Shown here: positions 1 through 11,778 of the stretch, in pieces
How positions within the stretch are numbered: position 1 is the first letter of the stretch
Layout of the letters: every line of letters begins with the position of its first letter
Assembly (NCBI RefSeq): GCF_036785885.1
Contig: NC_092322.1
Span: 15,212,466 to 15,276,465, forward strand
Source: Coffea arabica
Taxonomy: Eukaryota > Streptophyta > Magnoliopsida > Gentianales > Rubiaceae
Length of the DNA: 64,000 bases
Direction of reading: 5' to 3'
Notes under the pieces: model-generated
Database searches by the model: none
Seen by the model: the letters and a program-made list of their open reading frames with translations, nothing else
What the model was told of the DNA's origin: nothing
Program-made: the position numbers and the translations under genes

Positions 1-1261
1 GTGTTTCTTTTGAGAGATTCTGATAGTGTGTAAGGACATTTCCATAACAGTTCCTGGATTTCCAGTGTGCTCATCTTGTTTCCCTACTGCATCCTCAAAT
101 TTCGTGTCCTCTTCTTCATCCCCAAGGAAGAAGTTTAGGTGTCCCATTTTACACTGATGCCCTGCCCCATACTTCTTCCTACACTTAAAGCACAGTCTAT
201 TGTTCCTTCTGTATTGAATTTCCTGTGGTGAAATTTTCCTAGTGGAATTATTATCTAGAACTATCCTTCTTGCATTGGAGAACTTGTGCTGGTTAACAGG
301 GGAAATCCTATATAGATTGCCTGAGTTGGTGCTTGGGGGCTGACTTTTATGCAGGCCGAACTTATTTTCTACTAGATTTTTCTGCACTTCCCTTCCTTGT
401 CTGTTCTGCAACTGCAAGGAGTACTCCTGTAGTTGGGCCATTTCATAGGCAGCAGATAGTTCTGTAGGCTTAAAGCATTCTGAGGATTGGTTTAATTTCT
501 TCTTTAAGTCCACTAATAAAGCTAGACACAAAGTATCCTTCATCTAATTGGGGATTTTTCATCAGCATTAATGGCTTGAGCTCCTCAAACTTTTCTTGAT
601 AGTCCTTCACACTCCCAACCTGCTAGATTTTGTTAAATTCTTCCACTATATCTTTACAAATTTTGTTACCAAACCTCTTGCACAAAAATTCCTCAAATTC
701 TATCCAATTGAGGCTTGTCCTTTCCATCTTAAGGCCTTGAAACCATTTATCTGCCCTTCCCTCTAAAAACATCTCAATTACCTCTACCTTCTGATTCTCA
801 GAAATATAATAGTTCAGAAAATACTTATTACATTTTCTTAGCCATTCCTGTGGATTTTCTCCATGAAAAAGAGGTAACTCTAGTCTAGGAGGAAGAGGTG
901 CATATATCCTACCTTCATCTCTTCTGGTGAAGTCACCATTGCTTTCGCCTCCCTTGTTGATCCTATGTTGAGGCGGTGGAGTAGGTAGCAGTGGTCCTTC
1001 TCTCGCCTCCTCCGCAGTGCTCCTTTCTCTGTTCATCATCATCTGTGGGAAGGAGTTGAATTTCAGCTCCAATCCACTCATCCCCGGCTCCAGTTTCTCC
1101 AACTTCATGTTGGAATTCTCCAATTCTACTCTGACCTTACTACCAAAATCAGCTCGAAATTGCTGCTAAGAAGAGTGAAATGCCTCCATAGCCTCTTGTA
1201 GTCTTGCTTCCTGCATCTTCACGTGTTCTTCCAAGGGTTTTAGGCGAGTTCCTTCCGCCAT
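1..1261 (-). pseudogene. Ty3/gypsy retrotransposon gag, broken and cut by the window edge
   Basis: Read on the minus strand from an ATG at 1261. The order is a short charged N-terminus, a proline-rich linker, a retrotransposon gag domain (motif LFHGENPQEWLRKCNKYF at about 810-870, then RADKWF and a FEEFLCKRFG stretch), and a zinc knuckle at about 150-195 (CFKC...GHQC), the form usual in plant gypsy elements. The frame is broken three times: in-frame stops at 1166-1168 and 623-625, and a frameshift near 465-475, after which the reading resumes in another frame through the zinc knuckle to the window edge. In gypsy elements this protein packages the RNA; protease, RT and integrase would lie beyond position 1. 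The breaks indicate a dead copy. Confidence 0.9.
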
Positions 1262-1283
1262 AGGAGCTATCAAGGATCGGTAG

Positions 1284-1294
1284 TTCTGATACCA
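1284..1294 (-). other. Primer-binding site, initiator tRNA-Met type
   Basis: The minus strand reads TGGTATCAGAA, complementary to the 3' end of initiator tRNA-Met. It lies 3 bp inside the LTR end at 1298, as expected for minus-strand priming of this element. Confidence 0.85.
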
Positions 1295-1297
1295 CTT

Positions 1298-1561
1298 TGT
1301 CAGGGTTGGTTGATCAGATTTGAAAATTGGAGGGAAAAGGGGGAAGAAGAGAGAGAGAATCGAGAATGAGAGAGAAGAGAAGGAATGTAACAGAAATTCG
1401 TTATTACAATCAGATACCCTGACCAATCACAAAGCTCCTTATTTATAACCTGATGCAACCGACTAACTAACATCTTAAAGTAAAGCGACACCGTTTCTCT
1501 TGCAACTGCCTCGTTTAACTAGACTCACTAAAACGACAACGTATGATCGTTGTTCCTGACA
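1298..1561 (-). repeat. 5' LTR of the gypsy element (264 bp)
   Basis: Bounded by a 7-bp terminal inverted repeat, TGTCAGG at 1298-1304 and CCTGACA at 1555-1561, with TG..CA ends. It lies directly next to the primer-binding site and the gag start, so it is the 5' LTR of a minus-strand element. The other LTR is outside the window, so the target duplication (expected to match 1562-1566) cannot be tested. Confidence 0.85.
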
Positions 1562-1990
1562 CCCCTCACATTAAACCCAAGTTTACAATCTATTGTTCGA
1601 ACTCACTTTAATACTCAACACAAACTCACCTTATCATCTAAGATTATCTCTTCTCCCAATCATGGACTCATTCTTCTTCAAGAGCCAAACTGAATTTTTG
1701 GACGCTTGCCAATGCTTGGCTCCTTTGTCTAACACCAACCGGCGCCTCTACCAAACTCATGGCGTACTTGATCCAACATTAACCAAACTTCCTAGCACTT
1801 TGGCATTTCGATCCATCTTCAAGAAAAAAATTTTCACCGGTCCAATTTTGAGAAAAATTCACTTGCCCATGAGTAGGCCAGTCTCACAATCAGAAACTCT
1901 GATATCACTTGTTAGGGAGAAATATCTCGAAAAAATCCATTAAAAAGTCCAATATGTAAATCAGGAGTACAACTTTGATCCAAAACCTCA
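1562..1990 (-). repeat. Fragment of a second LTR element: leader and start of an LTR
   Basis: At 1910 a TGTTAGGGAG sequence begins, preceded on the plus strand at 1897-1907 by the complement of TGATATCAGAG, a one-base variant of the initiator tRNA-Met primer site. This is the layout of a minus-strand 5' LTR with its untranslated leader at 1562-1896. The LTR start closely resembles the one at 8183. The LTR is cut off near 1990, where the duplicated segment begins, and the gypsy LTR abuts it at 1561. The plus-strand reading frame at 1593-1943 has no recognisable homology and probably is not a gene. Confidence 0.6.
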
Positions 1991-2490
1991 AATACAAATT
2001 TTCCAAACTGGATAAAAGATCCAGCACAAAGGATTATGAGAGCAGCTTGCCCTTTTTGTAAAGTATACTTGTATTATCAAGTTTAAATTGATACAAATGT
2101 TATCGTTTGACAAAAAAATTTTGGACTTGACAGTTAGAAGTGGAAAGGATTTGGGGAGGGGTAGGAGCACGAGAATTAATAAAGAAACTTCTTTTTGCTA
2201 TATGAAGAGTACAAAAAATTTTTTTTGATAATTATAATTATTGTGTGCGCTATCATGACTATAGTGTTCCACATAAAAAAACATAAGAAGATTTCAGCAA
2301 ATTTGATTTTGTATGACGTCGTATCATGACGCATTTGCGCCAGTTAACTTTGTACATGATGAGTGATGACTTCAATTGTTCAACGGAGGAAACAATTATT
2401 ACCCAGTATGACTGACGACCAGCAACGTAGATGGTTAATAAGTCCCAAAATTGACATCTGTTTGGATTGCTATTTTCTAAAATTTTTGTT

Positions 2491-2543
<53 letters not shown>

Positions 2544-2667
2544 ACTATAATAATTTGATGTATGAGAGGTAAAAAAGTAATTAAAAATCTAGTCACAGAA
2601 AATATAAATTTTTTTAAGGAAAAATGTTGGTGATTTGGTGGATCTTAAATTAAGCTATAAGAAGTTC

Positions 2668-2714
<47 letters not shown>

Positions 2715-2995
2715 AAGGAAGTATTTAGGCATCAAGAAATCAGAGAGTTTGAAGCTGAATTAGGAACCTCATAATTATCTGGCAAAGTCATAATAACAAA
2801 ACTGAGTTTGCTAACTAGAAGGAGAGCTACATGATATTAGAACTCTAGTTTAAACTACTTTAGCATCTTTTTGACTTAGTATATATTGGAATTGCTAAGC
2901 TTTTTTTCATCTATCTTTTCCTACTAAATTCATGATAAAACCTTTGTACAAAACTTTACCACATTCTGATCCGTGTCCTATATATATAGAAATGT
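1990..2995. repeat. Dispersed 1-kb duplication, copy A
   Basis: This stretch is closely similar, in the same orientation, to 19805-20757. Shared landmarks run in the same order: the 'tggataaaag' start, 'gcttg(c/t)cctttttgtaaag', the 'gacgtcgtatcatgacgc' block, two AT microsatellites (about 2493-2535 and 2671-2709) and the 'gctaactagaaggagagcta' block. Similarity stops just before a MITE end at about 3006. No coding capacity is evident. Confidence 0.85.
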
Positions 2996-3005
2996 ATTGA
3001 TGAAA

Positions 3006-3080
3006 GGGATAATTTCAGAAACCTCCTCTGAGATTTTTAACCAATTTTACTAAGCTCCCCAGAGGTGGCTTCCAGTAAAT
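3006..3080. mobile_element. One end of a MITE of the 22.6-kb family
   Basis: Starts 'gggataatttcagaaacctc', the same terminal sequence as the complete element at 22573-23543. Only this end is recognisable; the sequence then runs into a GT repeat and a T-run, so the element looks truncated. Confidence 0.6.
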
Positions 3081-3624
3081 TGTGTGTGTGTGTGTTTTTT
3101 TTTTTGGGTAAATAGTGAATTGTGTGTAGTACTTGACACATACCCTACAAAAAAATTTTGTTTTTGGGGTGCTAAAATTGACCTGATGCATTTATGATCT
3201 AAATTATTGACATATTGCATTTATACGAGCTTTTTGCATGTCGGTGTTTATATTGCTTCACGTTTGTGTTGTTCTAAATTTTTGCCAAGGGTTTTTCCTA
3301 TCATTTTCCCCTTTCTAAAATCTAAATTTGTGTAAAGGATTTAATATAATGTTTTCACTTTACTTCTTGTACAATTCTTTTCACCTTTTTTTTTTTTTTT
3401 TGGTTCAGAAGCCACATCTTGGGGTTGAGGGGTTATTGTAATGCACCACATAGAGTAATTAAAATCTGAAGCAGCTGTGAAAGCAGCTTTGAAGCAAACA
3501 TTTATTGAAGCTTTATTTAATGATGATGATAGAGTTGGATGCATGACATTATAAAATCATGCTAAATTTTCATTCTTCAACCATTGGAGGAGCTTCCTCT
3601 TTGCCTCTTCTTCTAGTGATTTTC

Positions 3625-3849
3625 TTATCCAATCCGGGGGCCCACAATGACATTGTCATTTTCATCCAGAAAAACAAAAACACGATTGCAGCAAAAATCT
3701 GCAAGTATAAATCGACTATGACCAGGCACAACTGTGACGTATGGGTTCTCTTTCTCGATTACTGCCTTTGCATGCTGTCCATTCGCTCCCTTCAATTCAG
3801 GCCACTCATATTTGTAAGCTGCATCAAAATATTTGTTTAGAATTTCCAT
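3625..3849 (-). CDS. Potato inhibitor I family serine protease inhibitor, atypical or partial
   Basis: A 74-residue frame from an ATG at 3849. It has the family landmarks in order: WPEL near the start, an IEKENP helix segment, a VVPGHSRF..ADF reactive-site loop, the NRVFVFLDEN strand and a C-terminal GPRIG. Family members are about 70 residues and bind subtilisin or chymotrypsin-like proteases through the loop, often in wound or pathogen defence. By alignment with eglin-type loops the P1 residue is Ala (A|D), and the Arg that normally follows in DFRC/DLR is Cys here (DFCC). The first residues before AYKYEWPEL do not match the family. 'gatgcag' at about 3817-3823 on the minus strand could be a splice acceptor, but I found no convincing upstream exon. 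It may be a gene with this short start, a gene with an unseen first exon, or a decaying copy. Confidence 0.7.
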   Translation of the reverse strand: MEILNKYFDAAYKYEWPELKGANGQHAKAVIEKENPYVTVVPGHSRFILADFCCNRVFVFLDENDNVIVGPRIG

Positions 3850-5325
3850 TGAGTACTAAGAAGGATGTTGGAGACCAAAACCAAACCAAATGGAAAGATC
3901 ACAAAACTTACTTTATGGGGTGGCGATTTTTTTTGAAAAAAGAAGAAGAAGAAGATGAAGATGATGATCAGCAGAGAAAATTCTGAAATTTATATCAGAA
4001 TATTTGAGTTTGCTATATGCTTTTTGTTAATCAAGAATCTATTCATTCTCAAAGAATCATATTAAAATCAAATAACATATGAAGTATTTGACAAACATTG
4101 GATCATTTTTTTTTTTTGGTTGTTTTGGGGGAACATTGGACTATTATTTGACGAATTTGTTGAGATAAATCAAGCGTAGAAGATGGAGTGATTTGGGACT
4201 ACTAAATCATTTCAATAGAAATGAAGAGTTTTCAACTCTTTCTCAGAAACTCCCAGCCAAAGGATTTTGCTACAACCCAAGATACCAATTCTTGGTGCTC
4301 GAGTCTAGCAGCATTTTTTGTGAATAGCGGTTGACTAACCTCGGGGGGTGCAACACTCGCGTTTGCTGCAGCCGGAAAAACAGGGTGGATATGGAATTCG
4401 TTGAGGCATTGCTCTTTGAAATATTGATGCTGTATATCTATGTAGGTGAAAGGTTGAGGAACCTAGAGGCAAATATATATAGGCATGCATGCAGTAGCGG
4501 AGCCAAGATGCAGCTGTGAGGGAGCAAACATTTCAATAAAGAAGGCTAATATGGCAACTTTTAATTGTCTAAATATTTTTCAGATTTTCTTCCTCATTTG
4601 GAATTTTTTTTTAGATTTTCAATAGGATAAGTATAAAAATTTTATCTTTAACGAAGACATGAAGTAATAGATATACGCATGGATGGAAAGTGTTAAATTG
4701 TAGTCCAAGCATGGAAAGTGACGTTTGCAAATATTTAATGGTTTTAATAGTTTTGAGTGTATAGACAAGTAGGTGCATTTTTGACATGTATGCGTGCAAA
4801 CAAACAGCAACATGATGCGTTCACACATACAACTGTAAACAAACCAAACTGTTAATGAATAGTTTTGGCTCTATTCGTTAAATGTTAGATTTGAATTCGA
4901 TTTTGAACCAGCTTGAACTCGAATTCAAATCAATCTTAGGATTTGTTTAACATATCGAATCGAATATGGACTTGTAAACATCTGGCTCGGTAACGCTCGA
5001 ATAAAATTTTTTATTTAATATATATAACTATTTTATATGTAATAATCCATTTATTATTAAAATAATAATAAATATAAAAATTAATAAAATCTCGAGCTCT
5101 CATATTTAATTCAAATCTACCGAATATTCGAATCAAACTCGAGCTTAAATTTTAAGCTTGTATAGGATTCGAGCCCAAAATTTTGAATCAAGCCTGACAA
5201 TTTCAAAGTTTGATTTGATTCAATTCAATATATATGTGTGTGTGTATTTATATATGTTTATATTTATGTGTTTATCGTATATATGTATGTATATAGTGTT
5301 TTCCATTTTTTAACCTTATTTATTG
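3850..5325. other. Intergenic DNA, no supported gene
   Basis: AT-rich. 4840-5225 has repeated 'gaattcgaa' and 'ctcgag'-like stretches that resemble the arms of degenerate hAT MITEs seen elsewhere in the window, but no clear ends were found. A GT/AT simple repeat lies at about 5230-5300. Short open frames here show no recognisable domain. Confidence 0.5.
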
Positions 5326-5404
5326 AACCATTAGGGGTTGGCTCAATGGTCAAAGGAAGAGTTCTTAGAATCTTTCTTACAACCAAGTTCATAATTCAAA
5401 TCTT

Positions 5405-8182
5405 GGACTTGAGATTTGGAAGTGTTCAACATAGCTTTGCTAGCAAAGCAGCTTTGGAGAATAATTGTACATCCAAACATGCTTGTTAGCAGAGTAGTTA
5501 GAGCAAAATATTTGAAAAGAGAACAAGATTGAGTGAGGGAAGCTCCTAAATCAGCTTCATACTTGTGGAAAAGTCTACTAAGTGCCAGATTCCTATTGGT
5601 TAATGGGATCACAAACAAGTTGGAGATGGGAGCACTATCATGGTTTGGCATAGGGGTGGGCAAAAAACCCGCCGATCTGAAAACCCAATGAACCTGATCC
5701 AATCCGATATGAGAAATAGGATATCCGATTTGATTTTTCTTAGCGGGGCGGATGAGGGTCAGGTGCTCGCAAAAAATGGATACGGATACGGATCAAAAAA
5801 ATAAAACCGGCGGGTACCCAATTCGCAAGGTATATTATATAAATATCAAAAAATTAGGGTTATTTTACAATTTTATAATTTTTAATCCTAAGTGTAAGTG
5901 AAGTGGCTCATAGTCTCATATTTTAATTCCATTTGATCCGGCTCTCCTCATCTTGTCTGATGAAAGCGAATATTCTCGGTGAAGCCTAAACCAAATGAAC
6001 AAAACGAAAAAAAAAATTGTGAAAACTCTATCATAAAAATTGTCCATCCCTTTTATTCTTTTTATTTTTATTCTACCTTCATCAATCTTTCCTGCAAATT
6101 TTTCATCAATTCAATCAAAGATTTGTGTTTGAGCTCCAATTTTCTGTTAGCTAGATAATTAAAATATTTGTGTCTTTCATTTATTTATTTATTTGATATA
6201 TTTTATTGCAATTATATCTCTTAAATTTGTCGTTTTATTTTAGTGCAAAAATTTATTTTTTTTATCACCTTTAATGCCATAAGGTCTATTCCAAAGATGT
6301 AAGGAAGTTAGGGAAGATTTTTCAAGATTATTTTAGTTATACTTTCTCTAAAAATAATTAGCTCTGTTCAATTCTTTTTCGGATTTGATTCCACCGTCAA
6401 CTCATTTGGAATGCAGTCTTGCACCATAACATCCTTAAGGAAGCTGGGAAAGTTGCCAAAAAGTTATTATTCTTATGTGTGTTGTTTTGTAGAGAGATAA
6501 AATGTGCGAGAACGGTGATGTATTCAAAATTATCAAGAAATTTCATTTTGTCTATTGGATATTATAATTCTAATATGTACAAAATTTATGAGATCTGTTT
6601 AACTGTTGGATGAAATGTGTGAGAATGGTGATGTATGGACTTTGATTACAATATTTCCATCAATATTAATTGAAAAGCAGGTTTTTTTATTGGAAAACAT
6701 GTTGATATTAAGTGGAAAGCAATTTCTTTTATTGAAAAATAGTTTTTTTAGGGGCGGGTACCCTATGACCCACCCATTTTTTCGAGTACCCGCACATTAC
6801 TCGGGTACTCAAAAATATTAGGAGTCGGTTAGGGTCGCAAAATTGCTGATCCGATATATTAGGGTCAGGTCAGTCAAATCATGTTAGGAGCGGGTATCTG
6901 ACCCGTACCCATCCCTAGTTGGCATGATTGATGGATACCAAACTCAAGAAATGGGAAAGTGAAACCAAATAGAGCACCACAAGCTGAGGTCTAGTATGTC
7001 AAATATTTGATTAGACAAGGACAATGGAACAAAGAGCTACTAAACAGAATCTTTAGCAAAGAGGAGGCTCAGAAGATTGCAAACATTCCACTCAGCATAC
7101 ACCAGAAAAGGGATTGACTAGTTTGGAACAACTCCAAAACTGGAGTGTACATAGTGAAATCTGATTACGTATTAGCAAGGGAAATGGTGGCACAGGTTGC
7201 AAAAACAGTGCAGATCAAGGAGCAGATAAGTAGCCATAATAGAAAAAAGAGCTTGTAGAAAAAAGTGTGACTGTGTGGGGAACAAACGTCAAACACAAAT
7301 TGAAACACTTTATACGAAAATGTTTGCAGAATTGTCTTCTAGTTAATGAAGTGGTGCACAGAAGGATAGGGAAAGGAAGCAATATATGTACAAGCTGTGG
7401 GGATGCAATTGACACTCTGGAACACCTCTTTTTTTATTGTGATTATGCCAAAAAGATTTGGAAACTCAGTCCACTCAACTAGGATGGGTTAATAGTCCTA
7501 CAAGCAAATTTTTGGAGATGGCGGGAAGGACTGTTAGATGCAACGCAAAGAGTTAATGGCCAGGAGCACATATAGTTAACAATCAACATTCTTTGGCAAA
7601 TCGAGAAAGCAAGGAACAAGGTTAGGTTCAACAATTCAAAAATGGAGGAAATCAACATTGTGAGAAAAGCTCAGCAAGAATGGATGGAATTCAAGGAAGC
7701 TAAGGAACAAGAAGGCAGAAAAGGCATTGCTGAAACAATTCCCAATCAGCAACTTAGAAGCTGGATACCACCAATGGAGGGTGTGTATAAGATAAACACA
7801 GATGGTGCAATTTCTTCACAAATGATTAGAACAGGAAAAGGAATTGTAGCTAGGAACTGGAAAGAAGAGACTTTAAAAGTTTGGAGGATAATGGAGGAAA
7901 AGATAGGAGACCCAAAACTAGAGGAGGCCCTGGCAATCAGAATGGCTATGCAATTGGGAAAAGAAGCAAGTTGGAGGTAGATCGAAATACAGTCTGACTG
8001 GAAAAGTGAGATAAACTGCATTACAACAGGCTCCTGCATTGACTGGAATTGTGCCATGGTACTGGAGGATATACAAGAGTTGAGGGAGTTTTTTGACCAA
8101 TGCAATTTCTCCTTTATATATAGAGTAGGCACAAAGTTGTGTCATAAGCTAGTAAAATTTGCTTTGAAACTAGTTAATGATG
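5405..8182 (+). pseudogene. LINE retrotransposon remnant (3' part), interrupted
   Basis: The first segment, 5405-5650, reads FNIALLAKQLWR..LVSRVVRAKYFKRE, typical of the region after the reverse transcriptase of plant LINEs. It stops at a nested hAT element and resumes at 6918. The second segment has the zinc-binding RT-associated domain at about 7260-7480 (FIRKCLQNCLLV then CTSCGDAIDTLEHLFFYCDYA) and an RNase H-like domain at about 7740-8180 (GVYKINTDGA, later SDWKSEIN). There are several in-frame stops and frame changes (for example near 5524, 7118 and 7978), so it is dead. It ends where an LTR begins at 8183. Confidence 0.85.
5651..6917. mobile_element. Non-autonomous hAT-like element inside the LINE
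   Basis: Left end TAGGGGTGGGC and right end GTACCCATCCCTA form imperfect terminal inverted repeats. The flanks are GTTTGGCA (5643-5650) and GTTGGCA (6918-6924), an 8-bp target duplication with one T lost. The LINE reading continues on the far side. The element carries GGGTACC-rich arms (about 5690-5830 and 6750-6910) and no transposase. Confidence 0.85.
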
Positions 8183-8349
8183 TGTTAGGGAGAAACATCT
8201 CGAAAAAGTTCATCAAAAAACCCAATATGTAAGTTAGGAAATCAACTCTAACCCAAAAGTTTAAACTATTAGGTCTTAAGTTCTTACTGAAAAAGAAACT
8301 AAAAGAATTAGAAAATAAACAAATAGAATAGCTTAGTCCAATTCCATCA
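8183..8349 (-). repeat. LTR, 3' side of a minus-strand element
   Basis: TG..CA bounded: TGTTAGGGAG at 8183 and AATTCCATCA ending at 8349. The adjoining plus-strand 'ttctttcctta' (8350-8360) is the complement of a purine-rich tract, which is where a polypurine tract must lie for a minus-strand element. Its last 60 bp resemble the end of the LTR at 11355-11778. Its first 85 bp instead resemble the LTR start at 1910. Confidence 0.65.
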
Positions 8350-11300
8350 TTCTTTCCTTAAACTAATCTCAGCATTGTGGTTATTTCCAATTCTATCATG
8401 AGTTTGAATTTCTATGAAAAATTCAATCGTAGTAAACACAATATCCAACCCCAACTTATGATTAGTCTTCAACTTTATTGATAGGGTGCATTTTAGTGGG
8501 GTGTTTTGGGCATTAATATATGATTATTTGACTAAATATTTTCATTAATTGGGTGAATTCTACTCATATATGATTTTGGTGCTAATTGCAGGAATGGATG
8601 CTGAAAAGTGCTTAAAATCGAAATTCAGAAGATTCGTCGTACGTGAGGCACTTCAAGCAGTGGGGACCGCTCAAGAAACTAAAGAAACTAAATTGTAATA
8701 GATATTATTTTATTTTATTTTTAGGGAGTCTTGTTTTAATTTTGAAAGATCAATTTCCGATTAGGGGAAATCCCCTCATTGAATTTCGGCTATCAAAAAA
8801 CAGGAAGAGAGGAAGTAATTAGACTTCCGGGAGACAACTACCTTTTTTATTTTTTTTTTTGGGCTCTGTAAGGAATTAGAAGAAAAGGCCATTGCTGTTG
8901 ACCTAGAGATTGGTTCTTCATTATTGTTGACCGAATGAAAGGAACAAGAAAAAGACATTCTCGTATGTTATCGTGAACAATTGAGAGGAAAAGCTACTGG
9001 ATTGACTTTTCTTTTCTTTGGCAAAGAATTGAAGTCCAGCCGCAATTGTGGACTTGTGGAAATTTGTTTTTCCTGCGGCTGGGACCAAGTTGGTAGAAAG
9101 CATCAGGCTTCTATCGTACGTTTTGATCAGAAGCAATAGAGAGTGGCGATTCTCTTCGTTCTGTTTTCACTCTGTCGGCCGGAATCGAACGAGCAAATCT
9201 AACAATTTTTCCCAACTACCCACGCATGGCTTGCTCTCTAATCACAGGGAACTAAATTCCTAATTCTAGTCAAGGGGACAACTGATGAATTGATTCAGTA
9301 ATTACTGCTAGATCTAAATCATTTTTAATTATTCTCTTCATTTATTGATATTTATATGTTCCCTGCTTTGAATTGCTACAGCCTCTTGTATGATTGGTTA
9401 GTGCGCAATAATTAATTGTTCATATAGGTTATTTTACTAAATAGGGTAATTGAATCCGTAATTATTCGTTATCTCTGTCTTAGTAGCAACTGGCGTAATT
9501 GGGTTTACGTCAGGAGAACATACGATCTAGTTTAAACAAACCCTCGTAGCGTGTTTGTTAGTTAGCATTGAGCCTTTCTAATTATTAATGCAAGTTAGAA
9601 ATTAAATCCTACAATCGTACATAGGGTTGTTTTTGGGTTAGGGAAATAACTAACGGTCGTACCTTAGCTATCGGTAAATTAAGGAAGGGTTGGTTGTTTA
9701 TCGCGTGCATGGCAACTATAACCAATCTATTAATAAATGTTGGAATTATTTTTGCATCAATGATCAGTGCATGAACCATTTCTGACGTGTACCCTTGGCT
9801 AGAGCTCTCCTTATTATTTCTTTTAATTAATTACTTTTCTGCAGTCAGAATTATTTAATTAGCATTTAATTCTAAAACCCCTTATTTGTTTTGACTTGAA
9901 AAGAAACAAATTTCTCGCTAGTCCCTGAGGAGACGACCCTGCTTGCCACTCTCTACTAGTTAGTGAAATCAGTTAAATAATTGATTCAGGTATATCGAAT
10001 TAAGCAAATTCTTCGAGAACATGGTGAATCAAGTAATCCATTGCACACCTAGAGTCCCTGCTCCAATACTCAAATTGATTATTGATTGTTTCAAGTGGTA
10101 GTCAGATTTATTTATTATTATTGCACAGGTTCGGCACCTGTCATTTATCTTCACATGTGGCAATGGACAAAACTTGTATTTCTCGAACAATTTCTTTGCT
10201 TGGTCACTTTTGTCAAAAAAACTCAAACATGTTCATCCATTCTTAATTGTACACCCCATAATTTAATTCATCTACGTCACTTAGAAAACTTCCCAAGACT
10301 GGAAAATCATAATTTCCACCACCAAAGTTTTTAACATCACTATCTTTTTCCTTTAATTTTTTCACACAAACAACTGTGTCAACTTTAGTAGTACCACAAT
10401 TTTCAATCACAATTTCAATTTCATCAGCAAATTCACTTTCTTCCTTCAACCACTCATGAAACTTCCTTTTGAGTCACAAATTCTTCATCTTCTTGTGCAG
10501 ATATAATTTTTGCAATTTCTTCTTTATCTTCCTCATCAAACAATTCTTTTTCTTTTTCTTTTTTGCCATAAGTTTCTTCTTTATTGATAAAATGATCATC
10601 ACAAATTGCACCAAACGATGTCTGCAACTGAAGATCATCAACCGATTCAAAATCTTCATAAATTTCTTCATCATCTACATACTTGTCTTCGTTAAAATCT
10701 ACTTTTCAGGTATTATCAAAATTTGGAACATAACCATGATGAGGATCCATATCTACCATAAAGTCAAAAATATCTTGCCAAAAAATGTGAAGCAAATGAG
10801 AATGATGAATAAGCTTCTTAAAAAGCATCTCAAACATTGATTTTCTCATAATTTGAAAAAACAATATTGTCTTCTTTTTACTTTCTTCTTTTGTCATCGA
10901 TTTTGCACAATATGCATAAACAATCTATCCTAAATTGCATTGCCAAAGATATGTTTTCATTGGTTGTCTCCAACGCAGATGACTAGATCAATATTTAATA
11001 TAAGTAGTCATGATTCCAAAATTTTCACCATTAACAAAATCTCTATGCTATGGATAAATAGGATCAAAAATCAATTTACCCTTTGACAAGAATATTCATC
11101 AATCATCTGTCCCCTGGTTAACTTTTTGACTCGATAAACTGTAACCAATTCAAATTCATTAATGAACTTAATTTTGTCTGATTATTCTTGTCCACTCCAA
11201 GCACCAAATAAATAGCTATAGTAGAATTTCTTTCAAATATTTACCACAACTAGAACCAATTTTGTGTTTCGATTGTCAACAATAAATCTTCTAATTTTGT

Positions 11301-11354
11301 GCCCCAATTTCACGAACAAGTCTTAGGATCAAGGTTTAGGGTTTTGATACCACT
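8350..11354 (-). pseudogene. Internal region of an unclassified LTR element, split by a solo LTR
   Basis: Between the LTRs, the minus strand holds acidic and lysine-rich reading frames (about 10900-10240, with EDEEIYEDFESVDD-like stretches), broken by stops near 10708 and 10455. If the solo LTR at 8479-10143 and one target copy are ignored, a minus-strand frame stays open across the junction down to the polypurine tract. No protease, RT or integrase motif is visible, so it is either a non-autonomous element or a gag-only remnant. A primer-binding site TGGTATCAAAAC reads on the minus strand at 11352-11341. Confidence 0.6.
8479..10143 (+). repeat. Solo LTR, copy 1 (1,665 bp)
   Basis: Starts TGATAGG and ends CCTGTCA, imperfect inverted termini with TG..CA ends. 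The 5 bp on each side are identical: TTTAT at 8474-8478 and at 10144-10148. No internal region or second LTR adjoins, so it is a solo LTR left by recombination between the two LTRs of an element. It is homologous over its length to the inverted copy at 12288-13725; both contain a 'gtccctg(a/t)gga' block near the 3' end and a 'ggttgtttttgggtt' block in the middle. Confidence 0.92.
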
Positions 11355-11778
11355 TGTTTGCACACACAAAAAAAAGGGGCACGGCGGAAGTAGTTTTAAC
11401 ACATAAAAATACATAGAAAGAAGAGGAAAATAAATGCAGAAACAAATACTCAACAATTTTATTAATTCAAAACTCAATAATAACAATATCAAGTTGTAAT
11501 CTTTTGCTTACAACAATTCACAATCTCAACTTAAAGGGTTTTCCTCAACTCATTCTTCAAGACTCGATTCGACTCAATTCTTCAAGTAATAATCTACCAT
11601 ACTACTAGTATTTATAGATTGCAAAACTTCCTAAAAAAGTACAATTGTAAACCGAAACTTATTTGGAAATTGACTTGAAATTCCTAAATTTATATGAAAC
11701 TAAATAAACAGACACCAAAACAAGAAACTAAAGGCAGTAGAAAATACACAAATAGAATAGTTTAGTTTAATTCCATCA
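11355..11778 (-). repeat. LTR, 5' side of the minus-strand element (about 424 bp)
   Basis: Begins TGTTTGCACAC two bases beyond the primer-binding site and ends AATTCCATCA at 11778. The terminal 55-60 bp match the end of the LTR at 8183-8349, but the rest does not, so the pair is not a clean copy of one LTR. The 5-bp flanks (8178-8182 tgatg, 11779-11783 tttgt) do not match. Confidence 0.6.

Noticed and set aside
1593..1943. 116-codon plus-strand frame starting MFELTLILN
   Set aside because: It lies across an LTR leader and the start of an LTR, with a primer-binding site on the opposite strand. No domain is recognisable; its end repeats at 8183 as part of an LTR.
2493..2709. CRISPR-like or regulatory array in the AT repeats
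   Set aside because: These are plain AT microsatellites, and the genome is a plant.
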